From assembly GCA_036346395.1 (NCBI GenBank), contig CM070601.1, positions 18,721,763-18,785,762 on the forward strand: a stretch of 64,000 nt of DNA, given 5' to 3'. Shown in pieces: positions 33,633 through 43,892 of the stretch (the stretch's first letter is position 1; each line of letters begins with the position of its first letter). Both the position numbers and the translations under genes were made by a program. The notes under the pieces are model-generated. The model did not search any database, was not told the origin of the DNA, and saw nothing but the letters and a program-made list of their open reading frames with translations. This DNA comes from Hsuehochloa calcarea. Lineage: Eukaryota > Streptophyta > Magnoliopsida > Poales > Poaceae.

Positions 33633-34840
33633 ACGGTTGGCGCCATCTATTGGGAAGGATATGACAAGATTTTGTTTCTCATTAGCCCTCATGCATCCAT
33701 GGCAAATGAGTACAACGAGGAGAACTGATTCGATCGCGCAGGATTACGCAGGAATCAACATGGATGCCTACTATGATGTACTTGAGTAAGATATCCTTTG
33801 ATCTAAGGGGAATGCGTGTTCCAGAGTTTCATCACTGAATCCCCATAACTTCCCTCCCTGGTGATGCGTAGGAGAACTTGCTGCCGCTAGCGCCTTTACG
33901 CCGAGAGGGAGAATCAGAATCCCCAAGGGCAAGGGTCTAAGTGACCAGAAACAACTTCCAATTAGGACATGTACTAAGGGCGCCACCCTCGAGGGCCGAA
34001 GTCCGTCTGGTGATACTCGAACCAAAGCGGCGAGCCCTAGTGCAGCAGATTCTAGGGCTCAGTCATCATCGGTATCCGTTACTTTGCGGTTACTAGTACC
34101 CGTAGACGGTCAGGTACGCTTTGGATCCAATCGACTATCGAGAGGATACAGATTCATCCACCCATGGAACTTCCAGAGACTGTTATAACCCGAAATTCCC
34201 CTTCTTGGAAGGAACTCCGACATGTGGTGAGACACTCTCTTTTGACTATTCCTCAAGCTAGGAGGTTCAATTGCCAGCGGCGACCGAGAGGTCTTCACTA
34301 CCATCGATGATTACGATCGCAGTCCTGTCCACCGTACACCGAGGACTCCGAGAGATTCATCCTCTCTAAGGAATGGTAAGAATGGCACATCAGCCTCCCC
34401 TGACGATGGAGGTCTCAACTCTAATGAGTGTCATTGACATACTTCAGGTAATCGCATGCCGCACCGGGAGTGTTCACCGCTCGGGGAGGTAGATGATCCA
34501 GAAATCGTAAGAAGAAGAAGGATTATCGCCCAGAGCACACTTCTTGGCCGGGTCCACTACCAGTCAGTAACTGCTCAAGACTTACAATTTGCTAACGATC
34601 TCCTTGAACATCCACTCTTAGATGTTGCAAGGGATGTAGGTTTCGAAGGTTTCACACAAGAGATTGCACAACGACTCCAATTTATCATTTCTAGGTTTGA
34701 GCGCCATCGACAACAACATTCTGGAACACTACACCATGGCATATTATTAAGGGCAATGAAACTGCCGCAGAAAAGTGCTTTGCGCGGTAACTTATCTGCC
34801 GGCAATACCTTTTCTCGGCACTTGGTGCTGCTCAGTAAAA
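33633..34840 (+). mobile_element. Leader and possible gag remnant behind LTR copy 1
   Basis: After the PBS comes ~800 bp without a long frame. A 137-codon frame (34456-34869) follows, containing LQFANDLLEHPLLDVARDVG and QEIAQRLQFIISRFERHRQQ. I do not recognise that protein; position suggests a gag or leader product of the same gypsy element. It is cut off near 34840, where the subterminal-repeat region of the CACTA element begins. Confidence 0.4.
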
Positions 34841-34879
34841 TCTTTGTCACGGAAAAACATTTCCAATGATATTTGTATT

Positions 34880-35330
34880 CTGGCGATTAATCGCCTAGAA
34901 AAATTATTTTTGTCGGCAGTTATAGTTTCCCCGGCAGTTAGGTTTTTCCCAGCAGTTGGAATTTCTCCGGCAGTTATACTTATTGCCGACCGTTAACCCG
35001 CCCTTAATTGTCAGTTTTCCCGAACAGTTATGCGCCCTAGATAAACTGGTTTTCCCCAGCAGTTGGAGTTTCTTCGGTAGTTATACTTATTGCATGCAGT
35101 TAACCCGCCCTTAATTGTCTGTTTTCCCGAACAGTTATGCGCCTTAGATAAGCTGGTTTTCCCCTAGCTTGGAGTTTCTCCGTGATTATACTTATTGCTT
35201 GCGATTAACCCGCCCTTAATTGTCTGTTTTCCCGAACATTTATGCGCCCTAGATAAGCTGGTTTTCCCCGGCAGTTGAAGTTTTTCCGGCAGTTAGTGTT
35301 TCGCCGGCAATTACCTACCCTCGATTGTCT
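34880..35330. repeat. ~106-bp tandem array with CGGCAGTT sub-motif (CACTA subterminal region)
   Basis: The phrase CCCGCCCTTAATTGTC recurs at ~34998, 35105 and 35210 (spacing 107 and 105). Each copy is followed by TTTTCCCGAACA(G/T)TTATGCGCC and TAGATAA(A/G)CTGGTTTTCCCC. Within units, CGGCAGTTA or CAGCAGTTGGA repeats at 25-30 bp. Short CGGCAGTT-type words close to an end are typical CACTA subterminal repeats, where TNPA-like proteins bind (family knowledge). About three and a half units are present. Confidence 0.8.
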
Positions 35331-37333
35331 ATTTTCCCAACAATTTGCACCATTCAATCCGAATTTAGAAAATAGAAAACATACAAATTTGTCAATTGTA
35401 CCACTTAGAAAATGTCATATCAACAATCTAATAAAAGTACATCACATAGATGAAATTCAAATGATGCAAAATATATAAACCTAAAATATGAAATTACTGA
35501 TAAGCACAACAGTACATGTGCCACCATACACATGCAATTTCATAATTCTAAGCATTCTAATATAGGCACGGTCTTCTTGGCATTTACAAAACATCCACAC
35601 AAAAGAAGTTGACAATACTAGTCTATCATTAACACATGTAAATACTATAACCCCTTGTACCACAATACAAGTCTATCCTTAGCATATACAAAACACCTAT
35701 GCAAAAGAAGTCGACAATGAAGATGTCCACATAATGAAATCATCACGCTATCATCATTTGCAAAATAAGGACGATCACTCCATCAGCAAACAACAACTTC
35801 AACAACCCTTATGTTTTGTACCTGAAAAGAAATTCGAGAAGTCAATAACCACAAACCATATATAAAGTCAAACATGATATGAGCATCAAATAGTGGCCTT
35901 TCCTCAAATCTAACTTGCAAATGCAGCATGATTAGGTTCAATTTGATTGCGGTGCTGATTAGCGTTAAGAGGTGTCATTCATTTTCTTGGACCAAGTTTC
36001 ACAACGAAGTGCAGCATGATTAGGTTCAATCAGTTTGCTACGCAAACACGTATTCTAAAGTCAGATATGCAGCATTACCATTTACCAGTGCAACATCAAA
36101 TGCTGAAAGTTGGGAGCTAGGATATTGCTATACTTTACAGTGTACAAACAGTAACGAAATTATTATGTATTGTCCTTCAAGTTTAACTTAGGTTGCAGGA
36201 AAAATAAAGTTAATAATCAACCGCATGTAGACTTCCTATATGCTATAAAAATAGAAACACTTATCTTTACAGTTATAGGCAGAATCTGCCTTTAACTAGG
36301 AACTGAGGCTTTATAAGGAACAAAGGAACAAAATGAGGACATCATAAATTTTAGTAATGGTCCAAGCATCTAAGAATTCATGCAAACATCAGAACAATGG
36401 TGTTCCAACATTTACATGGATTAGCCAAACCACCAACTGATATCACCAATAAGTTCAACTCAACACATAAAGCATACCAGCCACCATAGCTGTTCACCCA
36501 TGGTTTCAAATTTGCCTCTCTGAAATGAACATTGTAGAGGAAAAGGGGGCCAAAAAGTTGTAGCTACTATCTCAAGAACATTACTCGAAAATATAGACAC
36601 AACATTGTCATCAGAAAAAACAAACACTTCTTACTAACTTACCACACTATCTGCAAGAGGTGATCAAATTTGGTGCTAGCAGAAGCTCATCTTAAGATAA
36701 TTGGCCCCAACTAGTATCAAAACCCTCAAAAGTCGTTAAATAGCAATACAAGAAAAGAAATGGAGACAAAACTGGCAGTGGGTACCAGAACCCACAAAGA
36801 TGAGTGACGCCATTAACCTCCTGCTTGTTTCACGAAAATCAGCTTGCAATGATGCCACAATTGCACACGCATTACCGTATTGCAACACCACGACAATCGC
36901 TCACAATCGTGATACATCTAGCATCAAAGCATCTATCAACAGTGCAATGGACACAGTAATGAAACGCCACCATCCCAATCATTAGACAAATGCATAATCA
37001 TATGATGTAGTAATAGAAAAACTAAAACTCAAAAGTCGGTGTAAGTGGTACAAACAACGAATATATGTCAGCTGAAGTGGAATAAGTAGCTGAAACATCA
37101 AGGCATTGAGATCAGGGGGGATCTTGGTTTAACCAGGACCAGGGCATGCAAACTTGGATTGAAATGTGAGGATGCGATTATGCGAACATGTTTATACCTC
37201 GTGTTCGCCCAGCTTGTTGTGATGGCCCCACTGACTTCCGATCTTCTTTTATCTGCAGAATACAATAGATGCAAGTACATTAATTGAGGAAACAAATTGT
37301 AGGTGGATACAATAGATCGATGCTTACATGCTG
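35331..37333. other. Noncoding 3' part of the CACTA element
   Basis: AT-rich, with no domain recognised. Short repeats include GCAGCATGATTAGGTTCAAT at ~35921 and ~36010, and 'acaagtctatc' words near 35615-35670. The short frames present do not resemble known proteins. It lies downstream of the TNPA-like stop. Confidence 0.4.
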
Positions 37334-39919
37334 ATGTGGTCATGCAATAGATCTCCCATAAGCATCAGCCATGACGCTCATATCCCCATAAAGACGAGGC
37401 AATTGAGCAGCCCTTTTTAGCACATGATTAACGACAACTTCACAATATGTAACACCCAACAGAGTACCACCCACTACTGTCCTCCGATCCGTTGATATAA
37501 CAGTAGCCTTTGCAATAGGGATATCATGTAGCCCAATAACAGAGTACAAGATAACTTCTTTTCCAGACTGAAACATGTCATCATTGAATATGTCGATTCA
37601 AGTCTAGTCAAATAAATTGCAAAATGGTAAGGAGCAAACCAACAAATAGTGAGATATGAAATCTTACTCCATTTCCATTTTGTGAAGAAACTCCACGCCT
37701 ATTCAATGTCTACAAGTGCAAAAGGAGAAATCATTACATTAGATATGAACTACAGTATGACAATGGTGAATAATCTATTTTGTTATGTGCAGTATGTACC
37801 TCGTCATACAACATGTTTTCTATGGCATTAGACTCCGCGTCAACATTGTCACTTTGGGCATGCCGATCCTATAGGCCAATAAAAATAAAAGTGAAAACAA
37901 ACTTCATTCTTCTATACCAACTAATTAATTACAAAAAAATTGTATTGTACATTACCTCATGTATAGGTGAATTTGATGCATATCGTGGACTGATCTGTAC
38001 ATGTCTTCCTACATGAGAATTAGTAAGTAGCAATTCCCTCATCTCCGCCATTTGCTGACTGAGGGCGTCAATTTTTCTATCACTTTCTGTTTGCATTGTT
38101 TCAATGCACCCTAATAGGAATTCTTTGTCCAATTCAGCTTGTCGACGCCCTTCAACAGCCATTTGGAGCTTGGTTGATCTATACTTAAACTTTTCAGGCA
38201 TCTCCAAATCTCCTGGAGTTGGTCCCTTACCTATAGAACAAACATACCCATTCCTATCAGGACCTAAAACGCGTGATACGAGGTCACTTTGCTTTATGGA
38301 TTTCTCTGTCCACTCTGGATGATCTATGACTGCGTCCTCAAGTGCTTTCTGCAAATATGGAATATTAACCAACCAAATGAGACTATCATAATCCACGACA
38401 CATCAAGCCCTTAGACATCAAATGTAATGATTTAATATACTTACAATTTTATGTGCTGCTTCTTGTAAAGGAAGGCCATTTTTATGAGTGTGTGTTTTAA
38501 TAAACAACTCATCTCTACAAGGTACGACACCATTATCCATGTGATGCATGGAAACAGATAGAAAATAGAACATCAATAAAAAATAGTGTACAACATAAGT
38601 TATATTTGAGATATTATATTAGAAAGGCATTTATATACCATTTCATGTCCAACACGAGCATGACTCTTGCTGCCGCTTGTATGCAGCCCGGACATCTTTG
38701 CACGATTAGCTTTTCTTATGTCACTACGAGCCTATAACAATGGAAGTAGTAAATAAAAGAGAAATGCCAATATAACAAGTATTGTTTTTTTATGTTTGGC
38801 TTAATTTGGCCAAGGGACTTCTCCAATGTTTGATTAGCCATTTCCAGTCATTTTGATTAACTCTATTATCATAGGCAGCAAGAAGTTCCTTATCGGTCTT
38901 TGTCTCATCAAAATGTCTTGCCTTCAAATCCGCCTTAAAATCCCTCCATATCTTCGCTGCTGTCCCCATAACCCAATCCTGGACACTTTCATCTAACTCG
39001 TAGAATAACTAGTTGCAAAAGAGATGCACAATTAAACCCAAACTAAAATTGTAGAAATGAAGCATGTTAATTGGATTCAGATATTACCTTTAAGTCTTTC
39101 CATAACTTCAACTTCTGTGTTGGGTCAACCAACCTCCAATCCTTATGTGCAAGTGATATATCCTTAGATTTCACAATTGTAGCTATGAAGTTAGCTAATT
39201 CTTTAGCATTTTCGCCAATAGGTTGTCCATACTCATTGAGCTCTAATTGGATTGGAGGTGTATCTCCCCTAGACCAAATGTTGTGCTTTTTAGTGCAGCC
39301 CCTACCATTTCTTTTCTTTGCTTGCCCATCATTTACATCATTATCTATATTATAAATAAATTGCAGCGAATAAGCACAAAGTATTAATTTGAACATGTCA
39401 AGCATGAAGCTAACTATTATATGTACCTTCATTCTCTTGTAAGTGAGCATCCTCTCGTGTCTGGTCATTAGGCATGCATTCATCATGCATGTTGTCATCA
39501 TTTCTATCATCATCCTCCTCCACATTTTTACCTTGTGTTCCTAGGTCACCTGTTCCACCAACTCTTGCTGACCTAGACCGCAGGTTTGGACATCTGGTTT
39601 CTGCTTCTATTGGCTCACCGTTTGCGAAACACATTGTTTGCAGGTACATAGAATATGAAATATTAAAAAACTACCATGCACATATTTTAATCACGAGCAA
39701 GAAATGCATAACCTTTCTTTTTCTTGTAGGTTGCTGTGAAGAGCTAGCTCGAAGGTGGCCCTCCGCTCCATTAGCACTCACGGTTGGGACAGATAGCTGC
39801 AATTTCTTTTTTTTTTTATCGATGAGAGCTTGCAAAAATTTATTGTTTCTCATAACCCTTGCCATCCTTTCTTCTTCATAGTCATTGTGGTCACTATCGT
39901 TTCCTCCCACGCTTGGCAT
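37334..39919 (-). pseudogene. TNPA-like protein of the CACTA element (multi-exon)
   Basis: Exon 1 begins at ATG 39919 (MPSVGGNDSDHNDYEEERMA...) and ends QQPTRKRK at a GT donor near 39712. Later exons give an Asp/Asn-rich acidic segment (39415-39640), then GRGCTKKHNIWSRG...LNEYGQPIGENA...DWRLVDPTQKLKLWKDL (39090-39345), matching plant Transposase_24. KIWRDFKADLKARHFDE follows at ~38930, then a coiled coil (37970-38390; LVSRVLGPDRNGYV, ELDKEFLLGCIETMQ). A C-terminal DUF8039-like exon holds KATVISTDRRTVVGGTLLG and YCEVVVNHVLKRAAQLPR (37345-37576). A TGA sits at the place of the usual Trp in 'SIAWP', six codons before a TAA. TNPA-like proteins bind subterminal repeats. Confidence 0.75.
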
Positions 39920-41113
39920 TTTTCACCCTGCTGAAAAAGCATATTTTCATTAGCAAATTTATTATATATTGCAAAGTACTAGCACTATTCAAAAAGGAAG
40001 CAATGCAATTGTGTAAATTCGAATGACAATATAGTAGCACATGAAAAGGTAAGATGGCATACTTCTGCTGATCATTTGCATCAACAATTATTCCATCTAT
40101 GTCTGACCTAATGCGAGGCACTTCTCCAGCATTAACAGTAATGGTTATGTTACCATATGTATCAGGGTATGTCACTACATGTTCATTGTCACACTCTAAA
40201 TTTCCATTTTGTATTTCATCCATATCATAGAAGTCTCGTGACTTTGACTGAATAACAGCACACCAATCATTGTCAATAGGATCTTCAACATAGTATACTT
40301 GGGTTGCTTGAGATGCCAAAATGAAAGGTTCTTCATTTAGCTTTGCACCTGTATTGAATAAATGCTTCAAGTTCACATCTGTGATGCTAAATTTATCAAC
40401 CTTAACCCACTTATCTTGTGCACGATTGTCTACCCAGTCACATTTGAATAGCACAATACTTCCTTTATGCCTATAGTCCAATTCAAGGATTTCAGTAATA
40501 ACACCATAATAATTCTTATTTCCTACCATTGGATTATTATTTCCACTTGAGAAGGATGAGGTTTGTACAACTAGAGCCACTCCACTGCATTGGACAGACC
40601 TACCCTCATCATAGGACTTTGTGTGGAAATTGTGTCCATTTATAGTATAACTATTGTACTTTGTTGCAACCATCAAAGGCTCATTAGCTAATGTTTGAAT
40701 CTCTTCAGAAACATTTTCACCATTTAGTAGTAACTGTGCCACATGCAACCTAAACCATTCATGGAACTTCTCATGATGGATACGACTGATTTCTCTTCCA
40801 TTTTTGTGACCAAGTGAGGACAGGTAGTCCACATGTTTTCTGCAATGGTTAAACTTTAATTTTTAGTGTGTGAATTGACAAAAAAAAGCATATAGTAATA
40901 AATCAGTTAGCATAACTTACCTCAAGTACGGCTCTATATGGTCATAATTAAATAAAATATATCTATGTGCTTGGAGCCATGTTTTGTAATCTAAGGTACC
41001 AATACACTTGCCAGCCAAATCTCGACCCAAGTTGCAAAAGAATGGCATGGTGCTAGATATAGCTTGAGGATTAGCTTCATCATTTTAACCTTTTCGATTA
41101 AATCTACGTTCAC
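39894..41113 (-). pseudogene. TNP2-type transposase C-terminus (DUF4218 end and DUF4216)
   Basis: The exon at 41113-40918 encodes TMPFFCNLGRDLAGKCIGTL and WLQAHRYILFNYDHIEPYLR, the end of DUF4218, and then a GT donor. It carries an in-frame TAA at 41085-41087. The exon 40845-40070 continues KHVDYLSSLGHKNGREISRI and the DUF4216 domain (YYGVITEILELDYRHKGSIV, LFKCDWVDNRAQDKWVKVDK, EPFILASQATQVYYVEDPID, WCAVI). The last exon gives VKNAKRGRKR and a stop at 39894. The transposase core is missing to the right. Splice joins keep frame. The end overlaps the TNPA-like start by 26 nt in another frame. Confidence 0.82.
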
Positions 41114-41274
41114 AACCTTCTAAATAACGAGAGCAAAATGTAAGAAAAAAACTCGATCCATCATGTAGATCCATCCAACAAGCAATACACATATATCATG
41201 CATGCATATGTAGGGAAAGGTGAAGGCTACAATTGCTAATTCTACTTCTCGTGCACACTGTACGTATCAGCAAG

Positions 41275-41391
41275 CAACAAGCATACATCATGGAGATCCA
41301 GGCCTGCTGAAAAAAAGACCTCACATTATGTAAGTATTCGCTTGTATAAAACTGTAACTTATCAGCAAGCAACAAGCATGCATCATGGAGA
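41275..41391. repeat. 32-bp direct repeat, spaced 85 bp
   Basis: TATCAGCAAGCAACAAGCAT plus 12 more bases at 41275-41306 recurs at 41360-41391 with one change. The intervening sequence is not repeated. Confidence 0.75.
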
Positions 41392-41780
41392 CAACTAAGT
41401 TACATACACATGTATACCCCAAATTTAGGATATATTATAATTGACCTACACTCACATGTGCAAAAAAAAAAACAATACTACAGGTATACAATCATAACTC
41501 CAGATATTGAAACTTACCTAAGATACACCTGCTCTGTTTTGCCAAATTCATACCACTTCTGGTATCAGTCAGCAAATACTTTGTACTTCTAAATGTTGCC
41601 TCTTTTATAAGTAGACTTATTTTGCTCTTACTTGTTTCTAATTATACACTACATCATAGCCAGTGTTCTATTCAAATAAATCAGACTGATATATATTCTT
41701 ACTACTACTATCAACATTGGCATTGGTTGGAATAAGGAAATGTAACATGAAACTGCAATTCCAAACCAATTTGCTATCCT

Positions 41781-41976
41781 GCTAGTTATGAAAGCTGACA
41801 AAATTCTAGAATTTTTTAAACACCTGAATAGAACATATTATCTGGGTACTTGTTTTACCATTGATTGGATGTGCGAGTTTTAGTGCATTACTGCTGGTTA
41901 TGAAAGCACACAGAAATGCTAGAAATTTTTTAACACCTGAATAGAACATATTATCTGGGTACTTGTTTTACCATTC
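41781..41976. repeat. ~112-bp tandem duplication
   Basis: The block starting GCTAGTTATGAAAGC (41781) recurs at ~41893 as GCTGGTTATGAAAGC. The shared tail ACACCTGAATAGAACATATT (and ~28 further identical bases) follows in both. The copies differ by a few substitutions and small gaps. Confidence 0.8.
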
Positions 41977-42542
41977 AGTAACAAAATCCAAAGTTCATAG
42001 AAATGATTCGAAAATGATCAGAAATGTCAAAAAATAAGATATATCCGAATGTTGTATGCACGATTTTAAAGAGGGGATGTATTTCCAAACAAATACACAT
42101 TATATCTTCTCAACCTCTATATAATAGCAATGCTGCATATAACATAAGCAGAACAAAAAAGGAAGTCTCACAAGTTAGTTAGGTTAACACTAGATAAACT
42201 ATCATCTTGTTCATGATTCATCTTTAACGAGACCTCGACCAAAAAGATAGAAAATTCTGAAAGATACATCGCAACTATTGCTCAAATTCCAAAGTAAATC
42301 ATGCAAGTCTACTCAATGGAAAGCTACATGGAATATTCAACAAAACACTACTATGCCAAAAAGTAGCAAATTTTATAAGACGTCTAAATAACAAGGTGCA
42401 ACAGGAAATGAGATAAGAAGCTCACCTCTTCTTTTAGCACTTGACGAAAACTGGATATTGTCTCTGTTCAGGTATGGAGCATGCATCAAGGCAACCACCA
42501 GCCATCTAGCGAGTGTGTTGTGTGCATTGATAGCCTATGTGA

Positions 42543-42787
42543 AACATTCATGTTTAAATTGTTTAACTATGTTTTGCCTAACCAAGGCACTCTGTAAGTC
42601 TATCTACAACATCCGTGCCTATGCACTGCAAAAATGGGGAAAACTACAACAGATAAAAAGTACAGACAAACATTCATGTTTAAATTGTTTAGCTCTGTTT
42701 TGCCTAACCAAGGCACTCTATATACATCATTTGTGCCTATGCACTGGAAAATCTGAGGAAAACAACAATAGATAAAAAGTACCGACA
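42543..42787. repeat. ~125-bp tandem duplication
   Basis: AACATTCATGTTTAAATTGT begins both copies (42543 and 42668). Both continue through TTTTGCCTAACCAAGGCACT and TGCCTATGCACTG to GATAAAAAGTAC. Divergence is moderate. Confidence 0.8.
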
Positions 42788-43218
42788 TACAACACGTGCG
42801 CAATGATTGATGAATGAATGAAAGTATATACAAAATATCATAAGTAAGAGACATTCAAGCAAGAATCTGTTGACGTTTGCAAGCAATGACCTCAAGAAAG
42901 AAAAATCATGATAAATAAGAAACAATTGAAATTAGCTAAGGTTAGCCAACATGCAAGTATCATCAATCATATAAGTTGCATTCAAGATTAGCTAACCAAA
43001 CTATCTAGGCTAACATGTGGGTAGATTAATTCATATGTTAAGTTAACAATGATCTTTTAAAAGAAAGCAATGTCCCACTATATAGATACTATCATATCTC
43101 CAGGCATCCAATCAGTAATTGATGATCTTAACGGTAACTGATTGATCTTAGCACTCGCGACAATAGTAGCTGGTGAGCACCCTGAACACATCATTTTCTT
43201 ATCCTCGCCTTCATAACA

Positions 43219-43311
43219 GCAGCACAGCACCATGAGTATTACATATATACATATATGCATATCACACATTGCAGCACAGCACCATGAGTATTACATATAT
43301 AGATATATGCA
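43219..43311. repeat. 52-bp tandem duplication next to the element D boundary
   Basis: GCAGCACAGCACCATGAGTA followed by TTACATATATA occurs at 43219 and 43271. The second copy runs straight into element D gag. Confidence 0.8.
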
Positions 43312-43892
43312 AGAGGCTCGCTAGCTAAGATGGAACGTCGACGTGTGACCGACCTATGCTATTATTGTGAAGAAAAATTCGTTATGGGTCACTGGTGCAA
43401 GAGGCTATTTGTACTTGAAATTGATCACATACTGGACTATGAAGACGACATCGACGCTCCCGTTGTTGCTAACCTGGAAATCTCCTAGGCCGTTGTGAAG
43501 GGCATTCAACCACGATCAGGACAAACCATGCACGTCATGGTTCTCGTCAATAATCGACCCCTTGTGCCACTCCTCGGCTCCAGTTCCACGCACAACTTCA
43601 TCGCTGAGAGCATGGTGCACCAGGCCGCTCTCTCTCAAATCACGGATAGACCTTCGGGTGACAGTGGCCAACAGAGATCGCGTGGTGAGTCCCTACGTTT
43701 GTCGATACCTAACTATTCACGTTAGCAAGGAGGCGTTGTCGCTGGACTGCTATGCAATTCCATTGGAGGGCTTTGACATTATTCTCGAAGTACAATGGTT
43801 AGGCACACTCGAACCGATCGTATGGGACTTAACACGATATCCCTGGGGCCTCTCGGCCAGACCGTGCCCTTGCATGTACATTCTAAGACTTT
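43310..43892 (+). pseudogene. gag C-terminus and protease of element D
   Basis: MERRRVTDLCYYCEEKFVMG and HWCKRLFVLEI give the C-X2-C-X4-H-X-type knuckle typical of this clade. After a stop near 43487, protease wording begins: VNNRPLVPLLGSSSTHNFIA (the active-site Asp of 'LIDSGSTHNFI' replaced by Gly/Ser) and DCYAIPLEGFDIILEVQWLG ('VILG..WL'). The catalytic Asp is therefore lost as well as the frame. Confidence 0.75.

Larger units (their letters stand above)
34840..41180 (-). mobile_element. CACTA (En/Spm) DNA transposon, defective
   Basis: Protein evidence is strong. A TNP2-type transposase C-terminus (39894-41113) and a TNPA-like protein with Transposase_24-like and DUF8039-like regions (37334-39919) lie in the same orientation, as in En/Spm-type elements. 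A subterminal array rich in CCGGCAGTT lies at 34880-35330, as expected near a CACTA end. I could not find a convincing CACTA/TAGTG terminus on either side, so the limits are approximate. The catalytic N-terminal part of TNP2 is absent, so it cannot move on its own. Confidence 0.75.
41181..43300. other. AT-rich noncoding region with local tandem duplications
   Basis: There is no recognisable gene. It may be upstream sequence of the CACTA element, or older intergenic DNA trapped between it and element D. It contains four separate short tandem or near-tandem duplications, listed individually. Confidence 0.45.

Noticed and set aside
34727..34745. CACTACACCATGG as the CACTA terminus
   Set aside because: A reading frame runs through it without interruption, no matching inverted TAGTG end was found on the right, and the subterminal repeats start ~150 bp further in.
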